From Nocardia cyriacigeorgica NBRC 100375 (GTDB taxonomy: Bacteria > Actinomycetota > Actinomycetes > Mycobacteriales > Mycobacteriaceae), in NCBI RefSeq assembly GCF_000308555.1, contig NZ_BAFY01000138.1, positions 1 to 33,877 of the forward strand: a stretch of DNA of 33,877 nucleotides, in the 5' to 3' direction. The notes beneath the pieces were generated by a model, which was not told the origin of the DNA, did not search any database, and worked only from the letters and a program-made list of their open reading frames with translations. Positions within the stretch are counted from its first letter, which is position 1. The number at the start of each line of letters is the position of its first letter. Both the position numbers and the translations under genes were made by a program. This document shows, piece by piece, positions 8,736-16,015 of the stretch.

Positions 8736-9119
8736 TCAGACTGCCGGAGTGATTTCGATGCCGATGGTGCCGGATTTGCCGCGGCGGAGGTTACTGCCGA
8801 GGATCACGAGGGGGCCGAGTAGGAAGTACTTTTTGCGCAGCAACCGGCGGACGTTTTCGGTCTCATCGGCGTCGAGGATGCGGGCGGTGCCGTCGATGGG
8901 GGTGCCGTGGGGGGTGCCTTTGGCGTTGCAGGGTTGGAGGGTGACCGACGGGTTGCGGCGCAGGCGTTTGACTTTCCAGCTGTCGGTGACGGTCCAGACG
9001 AAGATCTTGCCCCTGTCGGCGGCGGCCCACAGCGGGGTGGGCACCGGGGTGCCGTCCTTGCGGAAGGTGGTCAACAGGACGTAGTCGGCCTTTTCGACAG
9101 CTGTGCGCGCATCGCTCAT
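8736..9119 (-). CDS. PPOX class F420-dependent oxidoreductase-like protein (paralogue 1)
   Basis: This 127-residue split-barrel protein belongs to the pyridoxamine-phosphate-oxidase-like superfamily. DYVLLTTFRKDGTPVPTPLW at the N-terminus and SWKVKRLRRNPSVTLQPC in the middle are typical of the actinobacterial F420-binding (FDOR-B) branch. F420 use is inferred from family resemblance only. A paralogue of exactly the same length lies at 11775-12158 on the same strand. Its start is preceded at seven bases by TACCCT, matching the promoter layout of the paralogue. It is convergent with tldE. Confidence 0.85.
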   Translation of the reverse strand: MSDARTAVEKADYVLLTTFRKDGTPVPTPLWAAADRGKIFVWTVTDSWKVKRLRRNPSVTLQPCNAKGTPHGTPIDGTARILDADETENVRRLLRKKYFLLGPLVILGSNLRRGKSGTIGIEITPAV

Positions 9120-9126
9120 ATGGGCA

Positions 9127-9132
9127 AGGGTA
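9127..9132 (-). promoter_or_regulatory. -10 hexamer, likely leaderless promoter of PPOX paralogue 1
   Basis: TACCCT on the minus strand, seven bases before the ATG at 9119. The surrounding CCTACC-TTGCC pattern recurs at the second PPOX gene (12159-12172). Confidence 0.5.
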
Positions 9133-9149
9133 GGCGATGGGCGCGCTGC

Positions 9150-9704
9150 TCACTCGTCGTCGGCCATGCGGTACTCCCCCGCTTCCAGCCGGGCCAGCAC
9201 CCCCGAGGTCCAGCCGGACAGGTTCTCGAACACGCCGCTCCACAATTCCAGCAGGTCGGTCGCGTGCGGGGCAGAGTATCGGCCGGGAAATTCCGGGGCC
9301 ATGGCGAGCAGGTCGTCGCGTATCTCCCGGCTGCGCCGGCGTTGTTCGCGGAGCTTGGCGATCACGTCCGCACGCGGCAATGCGTCCATGAACGCGATCG
9401 CCGCGCCGAGTTCCTCCATGTCCACGCTGACGAGGGCCTCCTCGAGGAGCGTGCGGAACTCGTCCTCGCCGGAGGCGGTGAGCTCGAACATCGTCCGGCC
9501 CGGCCCATGGCTACTGCCCTCGGTTCCGAGCGCCCGCAACTTGCCTTCCTGGGTCAGCTGTTTGAGCGCGTGGTAGATCGAACCGGGTTTGACGTTGGTC
9601 CAGGTGTCGGCCCGCCAGGACAGCAACTCCTGCCGCACCGCGTACCCATGGGTGGGCTGCTGCCTGCGCATGACACCGAGCACCAACAGCCGCACCGTTG
9701 ACAT
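9150..9704 (-). CDS. PadR family regulator
   Basis: This 184-residue PadR-type winged-helix regulator opens with MSTVRLLVLGVMRRQQPTHG. WTNVKPGSIYHALKQLTQEG follows as the recognition part and RTMFELTASGEDEF as the wing. A helical C-terminal dimerisation region of about 85 residues completes it. The ribosome site GGAAGGAG, four bases before the ATG, fixes the start. It is divergent from a VOC-family gene, and the 228-bp region between them holds three copies of TCAAACTTGA. It probably represses itself and the VOC gene. The inducer is unknown, but PadR proteins commonly respond to phenolics or drugs. Confidence 0.9.
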   Translation of the reverse strand: MSTVRLLVLGVMRRQQPTHGYAVRQELLSWRADTWTNVKPGSIYHALKQLTQEGKLRALGTEGSSHGPGRTMFELTASGEDEFRTLLEEALVSVDMEELGAAIAFMDALPRADVIAKLREQRRRSREIRDDLLAMAPEFPGRYSAPHATDLLELWSGVFENLSGWTSGVLARLEAGEYRMADDE

Positions 9705-9759
9705 CGGACTCCTTCCGGCGGGCTGGACTTCTACCGCCGAGCCGCTCCCCGCATGGTAG

Positions 9760-9769
9760 TCAAACTTGA
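9760..9769. promoter_or_regulatory. PadR operator copy 1
   Basis: TCAAACTTGA (arms TCAA/TTGA), within GGTAGTCAAACTTGAT at 9756-9771. It lies 56 bp upstream of the padR start. Copy 3 repeats all sixteen bases. Confidence 0.6.
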
Positions 9770-9821
9770 TCTCAGGTCCATGCAGGCGGCCCCCGAAAAG
9801 GCCGAATCACACTGAGGTACC

Positions 9822-9846
9822 GGGCCGAGGGCAGACCCCTCGGCCC
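9822..9846. terminator. Strong hairpin between divergent PadR and VOC promoters
   Basis: GGGCCGAGGG at 9822-9831 pairs perfectly with CCCTCGGCCC at 9837-9846 around a five-base loop. The hairpin lies between the outward-facing promoters, where no gene ends. It may block antisense read-through or be a leftover terminator. Confidence 0.45.
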
Positions 9847-9864
9847 TCTCATCGGCGCCAGTAC

Positions 9865-9874
9865 TCAAGTTTGA
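9865..9874. promoter_or_regulatory. PadR operator copy 2, overlapping the VOC -35
   Basis: TCAAGTTTGA is copy 1 in inverted orientation, 105 bp (about ten helix turns) from copy 1. It overlaps the -35 hexamer TTGACT at 9871-9876. Confidence 0.6.
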
Positions 9875-9900
9875 CTTCCCAACTCCCCGCAACCTACAGT
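9871..9900 (+). promoter_or_regulatory. Core promoter of the VOC gene
   Basis: -35 TTGACT (9871-9876), an 18-bp spacer and -10 TACAGT (9895-9900), with transcription starting near 9907. Operator copies 2 and 3 lie on the -35 and just after the start point. Confidence 0.6.
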
Positions 9901-9907
9901 CGGGTAG

Positions 9908-9917
9908 TCAAACTTGA
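9908..9917. promoter_or_regulatory. PadR operator copy 3, at the VOC transcription start
   Basis: TCAAACTTGA directly after the predicted start point and 43 bp (about four helix turns) from copy 2. A ribosome site (GGAGG) follows. Confidence 0.6.
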
Positions 9918-9932
9918 TTACGGAGGCCCCGA

Positions 9933-10652
9933 ATGGACGACACCGCCGTCCCCATACTCCTGACCAGCGACCTCACCCGGACCATGGAGTTCTATCGCGC
10001 ACTCGGCTATACCGTCACCCACGAACAGACCCGCCCCTACCTCTACGGCGCGATCGAAGCGAACGGATGCGCCCTGCATTTCATCTCCACGCCCCGCGAC
10101 ACCGATCTCCCGGCGGAATCGATGGGCTGCCTGGTGATGGTCGACGATATCGCCGGGCGACACAAGGAATTCACCGCCGGGCTGCGTGCGCACGTGGGAA
10201 AGGTGCCCGCGAAAGGCCGGCCACGCATCACCCGATTCCGTCCGGGGCAATCCCGATTCACCCTTGTCGACCCGGACGGCAATTCCATCATCTATATCCA
10301 ATACGACGAACCGATGAAGCTCGAATACGGCGGGTCCGAGCGCCTGTCCGGATTGGCGAAGGTACTCGACAACGCGCGGATTCTGCGCGATTTCAAAAAC
10401 GACGACAAGGCTGCCGCCCGGGTACTGGAAGTGGGCATCGGCCGGTACCGGGCGACCGCGCCCGCCGTCGACCTCGCCCGCGCGTGGGCCGCGCTCACCG
10501 AGATCGCCGTGGCGGCGGGCGATGAGCAGCGAGCGAGCTCCTATCGCGACGAGATGCGCGCGGTACCCCTCACCGAGGATGAGCGCACAGCCATCGCGGC
10601 CGATGCGAATGCGAGCGAGGCGCTGCGGGACTGGCTCGGCGAGCGCCAGTGA
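9933..10652 (+). CDS. VOC family protein with helical C-terminal extension
   Basis: This 239-residue protein has a glyoxalase/bleomycin-resistance (VOC) fold at about residues 1-125. VPILLTSDLTRTMEFYRALG and FTLVDPDGNSIIYIQ mark the two beta-alpha-beta units. VOC proteins of this size often bind and sequester drugs or act as dioxygenase- or isomerase-like enzymes. The last 110 residues are helical and TPR-like (AWAALTEIAVAAGDEQRASSYRDEM). GGAGG sets the start. The gene faces away from a PadR regulator and its promoter carries two of three operator copies. An inducible drug-binding or detoxification role is likely, but the ligand is unknown. Confidence 0.85.
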   Translation: MDDTAVPILLTSDLTRTMEFYRALGYTVTHEQTRPYLYGAIEANGCALHFISTPRDTDLPAESMGCLVMVDDIAGRHKEFTAGLRAHVGKVPAKGRPRITRFRPGQSRFTLVDPDGNSIIYIQYDEPMKLEYGGSERLSGLAKVLDNARILRDFKNDDKAAARVLEVGIGRYRATAPAVDLARAWAALTEIAVAAGDEQRASSYRDEMRAVPLTEDERTAIAADANASEALRDWLGERQ

Positions 10653-10664
10653 ATCGCCACGCGA

Positions 10665-11432
10665 TCACGCGGCCACGGTGAGGATTCGCGGGCCATCCTC
10701 GGTGACGGCGATGGTGTGCTCGGAATGCGCCGTGCGTGAACCATCGGCCGATCGGATCGTCCACCCATCGGGGTCGGTGACGATGCGGTCGGTGGTCCGC
10801 GCGAACCATGGCTCGATGGCGATGGTCAGCCCGGGCCGCAGCGGAAATCCGCGGCCCGCGCGACCGACATTGGAGACGTGCGGGTCTTCGTGCATGGTGC
10901 GCCCGAGTCCGTGTCCGCCGAATTCGGTGTTGACCGGATATCCGTAGGCGGCGGCGACCGCCGAGATGGCGGCGGAGACGTCGCCGATCCGGTTACCCGG
11001 CTGCGCCACCTGGATCGCGGCTTCGAGGGCCTCCTCGGTCGCCCGCACCAGCCGCAGGTCCTCCTCGGCAGCGGTGCCGACGACCACGGTGGTCGCCGCG
11101 TCCGCGACCCAGCCGTCGATGGAGACGGCGAGATCCATCGTCAGCACATCGCCGTCGCGCAACGTGTAGTCGAATGGAAGTCCGTGCAGCACAGCATCGT
11201 TCACCGACAGGCAGACAGTGTTGCGGAACGGCCCGCGGCCGAACGACGGCGCGTAGTCCCAGTAGCACGACTGCGCACCACGCCGGCGGATCCGCTCGCG
11301 CACCACCGCCTCGAGTTCCAGCAGATTCACTCCGACGGCCGCGCGTTCACGCAACTCGGCCAAGGTCTCGGCGACGAACCGTCCCGTCACCGCCATCCGC
11401 TCGATCTCCTCGGGCGACTTCAACTCGACCAT
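10665..11432 (-). CDS. map: Type I methionine aminopeptidase (regulated paralogue)
   Basis: This 255-residue type I methionine aminopeptidase removes the initiator Met from nascent proteins. The five metal ligands are recognisable: two Asp in LAVSIDGWVADAA, His in GHGLGRTMHEDPHV, Glu in AIEPWF, and Glu in HSEHTIAVTEDG. Substrate-side His lies in LHGLPF. GGAGG seven bases before the ATG at 11432 selects this start over an upstream one that adds four residues. It faces away from a small XRE regulator across 76 bp holding two palindromes that cover its promoter. Essential housekeeping map genes are not usually controlled this way, so this is probably a second, conditionally expressed copy. Confidence 0.9.
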   Translation of the reverse strand: MVELKSPEEIERMAVTGRFVAETLAELRERAAVGVNLLELEAVVRERIRRRGAQSCYWDYAPSFGRGPFRNTVCLSVNDAVLHGLPFDYTLRDGDVLTMDLAVSIDGWVADAATTVVVGTAAEEDLRLVRATEEALEAAIQVAQPGNRIGDVSAAISAVAAAYGYPVNTEFGGHGLGRTMHEDPHVSNVGRAGRGFPLRPGLTIAIEPWFARTTDRIVTDPDGWTIRSADGSRTAHSEHTIAVTEDGPRILTVAA

Positions 11433-11456
11433 CACAACCTCCACATCGACATCATC

Positions 11457-11470
11457 GGTATTTTAATACC
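11457..11470. promoter_or_regulatory. XRE operator O1 (map side)
   Basis: GGTATTTTAATACC has six-base perfect arms around TT. Its minus-strand reading contains TAAAAT (11460-11465), a plausible -10 for map. Confidence 0.65.
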
Positions 11471-11477
11471 AGATTGC

Positions 11478-11491
11478 GGTATTTAAATACC
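11478..11491. promoter_or_regulatory. XRE operator O2 (XRE side)
   Basis: GGTATTTAAATACC is a perfect 14-base palindrome, 21 bp (two helix turns) from O1. It ends six bases before the -10 hexamer of the XRE gene. Confidence 0.7.
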
Positions 11492-11496
11492 AGCCG

Positions 11497-11502
11497 TAGG
11501 GT
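11497..11502 (+). promoter_or_regulatory. -10 hexamer, likely leaderless promoter of the XRE gene
   Basis: TAGGGT followed by six bases and the ATG at 11509. O2 sits immediately upstream. Confidence 0.5.
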
Positions 11503-11508
11503 GGTCGC

Positions 11509-11772
11509 ATGGTTCGTCTGCCCTTGACTCCCGCCCAAGTGGAGGCCGGTCGCCGGCTCGGTGCCCGGTTACGGGAAGCACGCGGTGCCCGCGATCTCGC
11601 CGGCGTCGCGCGCGCGGCGGGCATCTCGCCGGAAACCCTGCGCAAGATCGAAACCGGCCGTCTGCCCTCCCCCGCGTTCGGCACGGTGGTGGCGCTCAGT
11701 CAGGTGCTGGATCTGCCGCTGGACGAGCTGGCCGCGATCTGGTTGTCCGGCAGCCTCGCCGCCTCGGCCTGA
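11509..11772 (+). CDS. Small XRE family (HTH_3) regulator
   Basis: This 87-residue protein is essentially one Cro/cI-type helix-turn-helix domain. GRRLGARLREARGARDLAGV and ARAAGISPETLRKIETG lead into PSPAFGTVVALSQVLDLPLDELA. There is no sensor or peptidase domain. It is divergent from map and convergent, 2 bp apart, with a PPOX gene. The twin 14-bp palindromes on its promoter imply autoregulation together with map. A mechanism of induction is not visible from a protein this small. Confidence 0.88.
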   Translation: MVRLPLTPAQVEAGRRLGARLREARGARDLAGVARAAGISPETLRKIETGRLPSPAFGTVVALSQVLDLPLDELAAIWLSGSLAASA

Positions 11773-11774
11773 GA

Positions 11775-12158
11775 TCAGTCCGCGCGCGCACTGAGTGCGA
11801 TGCCCACCGAGGCATCGGCGCCGAGCACCAGCTTGTGGCCACGGATCGCGAGGGCGCCCAGCAGGCCGTATTTGTGGGCGAGCACGTCGCGGACGTGCTC
11901 GGTGCCATCGGCATCGAGCAGCGTCGCGGTCGCGGCATGGACCTCGCCGTCATCGGTGCGGCCGCGGTTATCGCAGGGCTGCACGGTCACCCGCGGATTT
12001 CGGCGCAGCCGCTTGACCTTCCACGACTTCCGGTTGGTCCACACCAGGATCCGGTCGCCGTCGGACGCCAGCCAGACCGGCGTTCCCACCGGCGTGCCGT
12101 CCTTCTTATACGTCGTGAGCAGCGCGTATTTGCTGGTTGCCAGTTCGTTCCAGGTCAT
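11775..12158 (-). CDS. PPOX class F420-dependent oxidoreductase-like protein (paralogue 2)
   Basis: This 127-residue protein resembles the one at 8736-9119: KYALLTTYKKDGTPVGTPVW and SWKVKRLRRNPRVTVQPC can be aligned with it residue for residue. It lies 108 bp downstream of cobN on the same strand, as I recall Rv2061c doing in M. tuberculosis, which suggests this is the older copy. The ATG at 12158 gives the same length as the paralogue and has ACGGTA (TACCGT on the minus strand) seven bases upstream. A longer frame to 12194 is less likely. The reaction is unknown; F420-dependent reduction is inferred. Confidence 0.85.
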   Translation of the reverse strand: MTWNELATSKYALLTTYKKDGTPVGTPVWLASDGDRILVWTNRKSWKVKRLRRNPRVTVQPCDNRGRTDDGEVHAATATLLDADGTEHVRDVLAHKYGLLGALAIRGHKLVLGADASVGIALSARAD

Positions 12159-12165
12159 ACCGGCA

Positions 12166-12171
12166 ACGGTA
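12166..12171 (-). promoter_or_regulatory. -10 hexamer, likely leaderless promoter of PPOX paralogue 2
   Basis: TACCGT on the minus strand, seven bases before the ATG at 12158. The gene may therefore be independent of cobN. Confidence 0.5.
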
Positions 12172-12215
12172 GGGCGGCGGAAGAACCCATACATCCGCCC
12201 TGAGTCAGATTCGCA

Positions 12216-12247
12216 GCTACGCCCGGAGACGTAGCGATCCGGCTACG
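12216..12247. repeat. Three-arm alternating inverted repeat in the cobN-PPOX spacer
   Basis: GCTACG (12216-12221), CGTAGC (12230-12235) and GCTACG (12242-12247). The central arm can pair with either outer arm but not both, giving two exclusive hairpins just after the cobN stop. Confidence 0.4.
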
Positions 12248-12266
12248 GCTCCGGCGCCCGCTGCTG

Positions 12267-15200
12267 CTACTCGAGCTCGCCCTCGGTCTCCAGATAGATC
12301 TGACGCAGCCGATCCAGCGTCTCCTGCTCCGGCGCGTCCCAGAGCTTGCGCTCGGCCGCCTCGAGCAGACGTTCGGCGATGCCATGGAGCGCCCACGGAT
12401 TGGACTGCTCCATGAACCGGCGGTTGACCTCGTCGAAGACGTAGCTTTCGGCCAACTTCTCATACATCCAGTCCGCGACCACGTCAGTGGTGGCGTCGTA
12501 GCCGAACAGGTAGTCCACGGTCGCCGCCATCTCGAACGCGCCCTTGTACCCGTGCCTGCGCATGGCCTCGAGCCAGCGCGGATTCACCACGCGGGCCCGG
12601 AACACCCGGGCGGTCTCCTCGGACAGGGTGCGGGTGCGCACCGCGTCGGGGCGGGTGCTGTCGCCGATGTAGGCCTCGGGGTTCTTGCCGGTCAGCGCGC
12701 GCACCGTGGCGACCATGCCGCCGTGGAACTGGAAGTAGTCGTCGGAGTCGGCGATATCGTGCTCGCGGGTGTCGGTGTTCTTGGCGGCCACGGTGATTCG
12801 CCGGTACGCGGTGCGCATATCGTCGGCGGCGGGGGCGCCGTCGAGGTCGCGGCCATAGGCGTAACCGCCCCAGGTGGTGTACACCTGCGCGAGGTCGTCA
12901 TCGGTGCGCCAGCTCTTGGAGTCGATGAGCTGCAACAACCCGGCGCCGTAGGTGCCGGGCTTGGAGCCGAAGATGCGGGTGGTGGCGCGGCGTTCGTCGC
13001 CGTGGTCGGCGAGGTCGGCCTGGGCGTGTGCCCGCACGTAGTTCGACTCGGCCGGTTCATCGAGGCCGGCCACCAGACGGACCGCGTCGTCGAGCAGGGC
13101 CAGCACGTGCGGGAACGCGTCACGGAAGAAGCCGGAGATGCGGACGGTGACGTCGATGCGCGGACGGCCGAGCTCCTCGACGGAGATCACCTCCAGCGTG
13201 GTGACGCGGCGACTGGCCTCGTCCCACACCGGTCGCACGCCGAGCAGCGCGAGCACCTCGGCGATGTCATCGCCTGAGGTCCGCATCGCGGAGGTGCCCC
13301 ACACCGACAGGCCCACCGAGCGCGGGTATTCGCCGTGATCGGCCAGGTAGCGCTCGAGCAGCGAATCGGCCATCGCCTGACCGGTCTCCCAGGCCAGCCG
13401 CGACGGCACCGCCTTCGGGTCGACGGAGTAGAAGTTGCGACCGGTGGGCAACACGTTGATCAGGCCACGCAACGGGGATCCGCTCGGCCCCGCCGGGATG
13501 AAGCCGCCGTCGAGGGCGTGCAGGACGCGGGCGATCTCGATGCCGGTCTCGCGCAGGCGCGGCACCACTTCGGTAGCGGCGAACCGCAGCACGGACTTCA
13601 CCGCCTCCACGCGACCACCGGCGACGATCGCGGTCGCGAAGTCGTTCACCAACGGCTCGACCGCATCCACCGACCAGTTCTCGGCCTGCAACGCGGCGAG
13701 CAGCTCGCGCGCACGGGCTTCCACCACATCGACCCGCGCGCGGTCCTCGTCTCCTGCTTCGCTGAGCCCCAGGGCTTCTCGCAGGCCCGGCACGTTCTGC
13801 TCACCACCCCACAGCTGACGGGCGCGCAGCATGGCCAGGACCAGGTCCAGCTCGACGTCACCTTCCGGTGCCTGGCCGAGCACGTGCAGCCCGTCGCGGA
13901 TCTGTACGTCTTTGATCTCGCACAGCCAGCCGTCGACGTGCAGCAGCATGTCGTCGAAGGAGTCTTCGTCGGGCCGTTCCGCCAGGCCGAGGTCGTGGTC
14001 CATTTTCGCCGCCCGCATGAGCGTCCAGATCTGCTGGCGGATGGCGGGCAGCTTGGCCGGGTCGAGGGCGGAGATATTGGCGTGCTCGTCGAGCAACTGC
14101 TCGAGTCGCGAGATGTCGCCGTAGCTTTCGGCGCGCGCCATCGGCGGAATCAGGTGGTCGACGAGGGTGGCGTGCGCGCGGCGTTTGGCCTGGGTGCCTT
14201 CGCCGGGGTCGTTGACCAGGAACGGGTAGATCAGCGGCAGGTCACCGAGGGCGGCGTCGGTGCCACAGGAGGCCGACATGCCGAGTGTCTTGCCGGGCAG
14301 CCATTCCAGGTTGCCGTGCTTACCCAGGTGCACCATGGCGTCGGCGCCGAATCCGCCCGCCGACTCCGGCGCCGACAGCCAGCGGTAGGCGGCCAGGTAA
14401 TGGTGGCTCGGCGGCAGGTCGGGGTCGTGGTAGATGGCTACGGGGTTCTCGCCGAATCCGCGCGGCGGCTGCACCATCAGCACGATATTGCCGAAACGCA
14501 ATGCGGCGATGACGATTTCGCCGGACGGGTCGCCGGAGCGGTCCACATACAGCTCGCCGGGCGGCGGGCCCCACGCCTCGATCACGGCCTCGCGCAAGTC
14601 ATCGGGCAACCCCTCGAACCACGTGGTGTAGGTGGCGGCGCCGATGCGGATCGGGTTGCCCGCCAACTGTTCGGCGGTGAGCCAGTCCGGGTCCTGCCCG
14701 CCGGCGGCGATGAGCGCGTGGATCAAGGCGTCGCCGTCACGGTCGGTGAGACCGGGCACCTCGCTGGGATCACCCAGATCGTAACCGGCCCCACGCAATT
14801 CGGTGAGCAGCCGGATCGCGCTGGCGGGGGTGTCCAGGCCGACGGCATTGCCGATGCGGGCATGCTTCGTCGGATAGGCCGAGAGCATGATCGCGAGTCG
14901 CTTCTGCTCGGCGGGAATGTGACGCAGCCGCGCGTGCCGGGCCGCGATCCCGGCGACCCGCGCGGCCCGCTCGGGATCCGGCACGTAAGTGGACAGGCCG
15001 TCGGCATCGAATTCTTTGAACGAGAACGGCACCGTGATGATGCGGCCGTCGAATTCGGGCACTGCCACCTGAGTGGCCACGTCCAGTGGCGAGAGGCCGT
15101 CGTCGTTGGCTTCCCACTGCTCGCGGCCGGTGGTCAGGCACAGGCCCTGCAGGATCGGCACATCGAGTTCGGCGAGCGCGCCGACATCCCAGGCTTCGTC

Positions 15201-15881
15201 GTCGCCACCGGCCGAGGCGGTGGCGGGCTTGGTGCCGCCGGCGGCCAGCACCGTCACGACCAGGGCGTCCGCCGCGCGCAGGGTGTCGAGCAGGTCCGGC
15301 TCGGCGGTGCGCAGCGAGGCGCAGTACAGCGGCAGCGGGCGAGCACCGGCCTGCTCGATCGCGGTGCACAACGCATCGATGTAGGCGGTATTGCCGGCCA
15401 GGTGCTGGGCCCGGTAGTAGATGACCGCAACGGTCGGTCCGTCGACGTCGGCGGCCTCGCGTTCGAGCCGACCCCAGCTGGGCAGCTGCACCGGCGGCTC
15501 GAAGCCGTGGCCGGTGAGCAGCACGGTGTCGGAGAGGAAGTTGTGCAGCTGACGCAGATTCTCGGCACCGCCGGCCGCCAGGTAGTTGTGCGCATCGGCG
15601 GCGACACCGGCACGCACGGTCGAGCATTCCATCAGCTCGGCGTCGGGCGCCAGCTCACCGCCGAGGGCGACCATCGGCACACCGGCGGCGCGGACGGCGT
15701 CGAGTCCCTCTTCCCAGGCCCGCTTGCCGCCGAGGATCCGCACGATGACCAGGTCGGCGCCGTCGAGCAGGGCAGGCAGATCCTCCACCAGCAGCCGCGC
15801 CGGGTTGCCCCACCGGTAGTCGGCGCCGCTGGCGCGCGCGCTCAGCAGATCGGTGTCGGAGGTGGACAGCAGCAGGATCAC
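12267..15881 (-). CDS. cobN: Cobaltochelatase subunit CobN
   Basis: This 1204-residue protein is the large subunit of the aerobic, ATP-dependent cobalt chelatase (CobN with CobS and CobT, or Mg-chelatase-like partners). It inserts cobalt into hydrogenobyrinate a,c-diamide. It is homologous to the magnesium chelatase H subunit. Family blocks include MVHLGKHGNLEWLPGK, FLVNDPGEGTQAKRRAHATL and RRHGYKGAFEMAATVDYLFG. The GTG at 15881 (MILLLSTSDTDLL) has GAGGAAGG eight bases upstream. Longer upstream frames run into the riboswitch. No CobS or CobT gene is in the window. Expression should fall when cobalamin is abundant, because a riboswitch precedes it. Confidence 0.96.
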   Translation of the reverse strand: MILLLSTSDTDLLSARASGADYRWGNPARLLVEDLPALLDGADLVIVRILGGKRAWEEGLDAVRAAGVPMVALGGELAPDAELMECSTVRAGVAADAHNYLAAGGAENLRQLHNFLSDTVLLTGHGFEPPVQLPSWGRLEREAADVDGPTVAVIYYRAQHLAGNTAYIDALCTAIEQAGARPLPLYCASLRTAEPDLLDTLRAADALVVTVLAAGGTKPATASAGGDDEAWDVGALAELDVPILQGLCLTTGREQWEANDDGLSPLDVATQVAVPEFDGRIITVPFSFKEFDADGLSTYVPDPERAARVAGIAARHARLRHIPAEQKRLAIMLSAYPTKHARIGNAVGLDTPASAIRLLTELRGAGYDLGDPSEVPGLTDRDGDALIHALIAAGGQDPDWLTAEQLAGNPIRIGAATYTTWFEGLPDDLREAVIEAWGPPPGELYVDRSGDPSGEIVIAALRFGNIVLMVQPPRGFGENPVAIYHDPDLPPSHHYLAAYRWLSAPESAGGFGADAMVHLGKHGNLEWLPGKTLGMSASCGTDAALGDLPLIYPFLVNDPGEGTQAKRRAHATLVDHLIPPMARAESYGDISRLEQLLDEHANISALDPAKLPAIRQQIWTLMRAAKMDHDLGLAERPDEDSFDDMLLHVDGWLCEIKDVQIRDGLHVLGQAPEGDVELDLVLAMLRARQLWGGEQNVPGLREALGLSEAGDEDRARVDVVEARARELLAALQAENWSVDAVEPLVNDFATAIVAGGRVEAVKSVLRFAATEVVPRLRETGIEIARVLHALDGGFIPAGPSGSPLRGLINVLPTGRNFYSVDPKAVPSRLAWETGQAMADSLLERYLADHGEYPRSVGLSVWGTSAMRTSGDDIAEVLALLGVRPVWDEASRRVTTLEVISVEELGRPRIDVTVRISGFFRDAFPHVLALLDDAVRLVAGLDEPAESNYVRAHAQADLADHGDERRATTRIFGSKPGTYGAGLLQLIDSKSWRTDDDLAQVYTTWGGYAYGRDLDGAPAADDMRTAYRRITVAAKNTDTREHDIADSDDYFQFHGGMVATVRALTGKNPEAYIGDSTRPDAVRTRTLSEETARVFRARVVNPRWLEAMRRHGYKGAFEMAATVDYLFGYDATTDVVADWMYEKLAESYVFDEVNRRFMEQSNPWALHGIAERLLEAAERKLWDAPEQETLDRLRQIYLETEGELE

Positions 15882-15889
15882 AGGTGAGA

Positions 15890-15897
15890 CCTTCCTC
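15890..15897 (-). promoter_or_regulatory. cobN ribosome site, possibly masked by the riboswitch tail
   Basis: GAGGAAGG, followed by GGTCT overlap (15887-15891). Upstream AGACCCTCTCC, downstream of the B12 box (centred on 15931-15939), can pair with it at most positions. That pairing would hide the ribosome site. Confidence 0.45.
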
Positions 15898-15914
15898 GGG
15901 TGACGCGCCCAGCG

Positions 15915-16003
15915 GGTGTGCGCTCGCCGGAGAGGGTCTGGCTGTTCACAGTGGCGCGACCGCACCGGAATTTCACCGGTTTCCTCATCGCCCGCCGAGC
16001 CCC
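15915..16003 (-). promoter_or_regulatory. Cobalamin riboswitch controlling cobN
   Basis: On the minus strand the conserved core GGAAACCGGTGAAATTCC (15967-15984) is followed by the B12 box GCCACTG (15949-15955). This is the canonical signature of the cobalamin-binding RNA. It lies in the 5' leader of cobN. A TAGCAT hexamer at 16008-16013 is a plausible -10, placing the transcript start at the 5' edge of the element. The end points are approximate. No strong terminator follows, so control of translation is more likely than attenuation. Confidence 0.9.
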
Positions 16004-16015
16004 CGGATGCTACCG

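Noticed and set aside
13335..15887. 850-codon plus-strand open frame opposite cobN
   Set aside because: Composition is that of antisense high-GC DNA (runs of Gly, Arg, His, Gln), with no domain. cobN is certain on the other strand.
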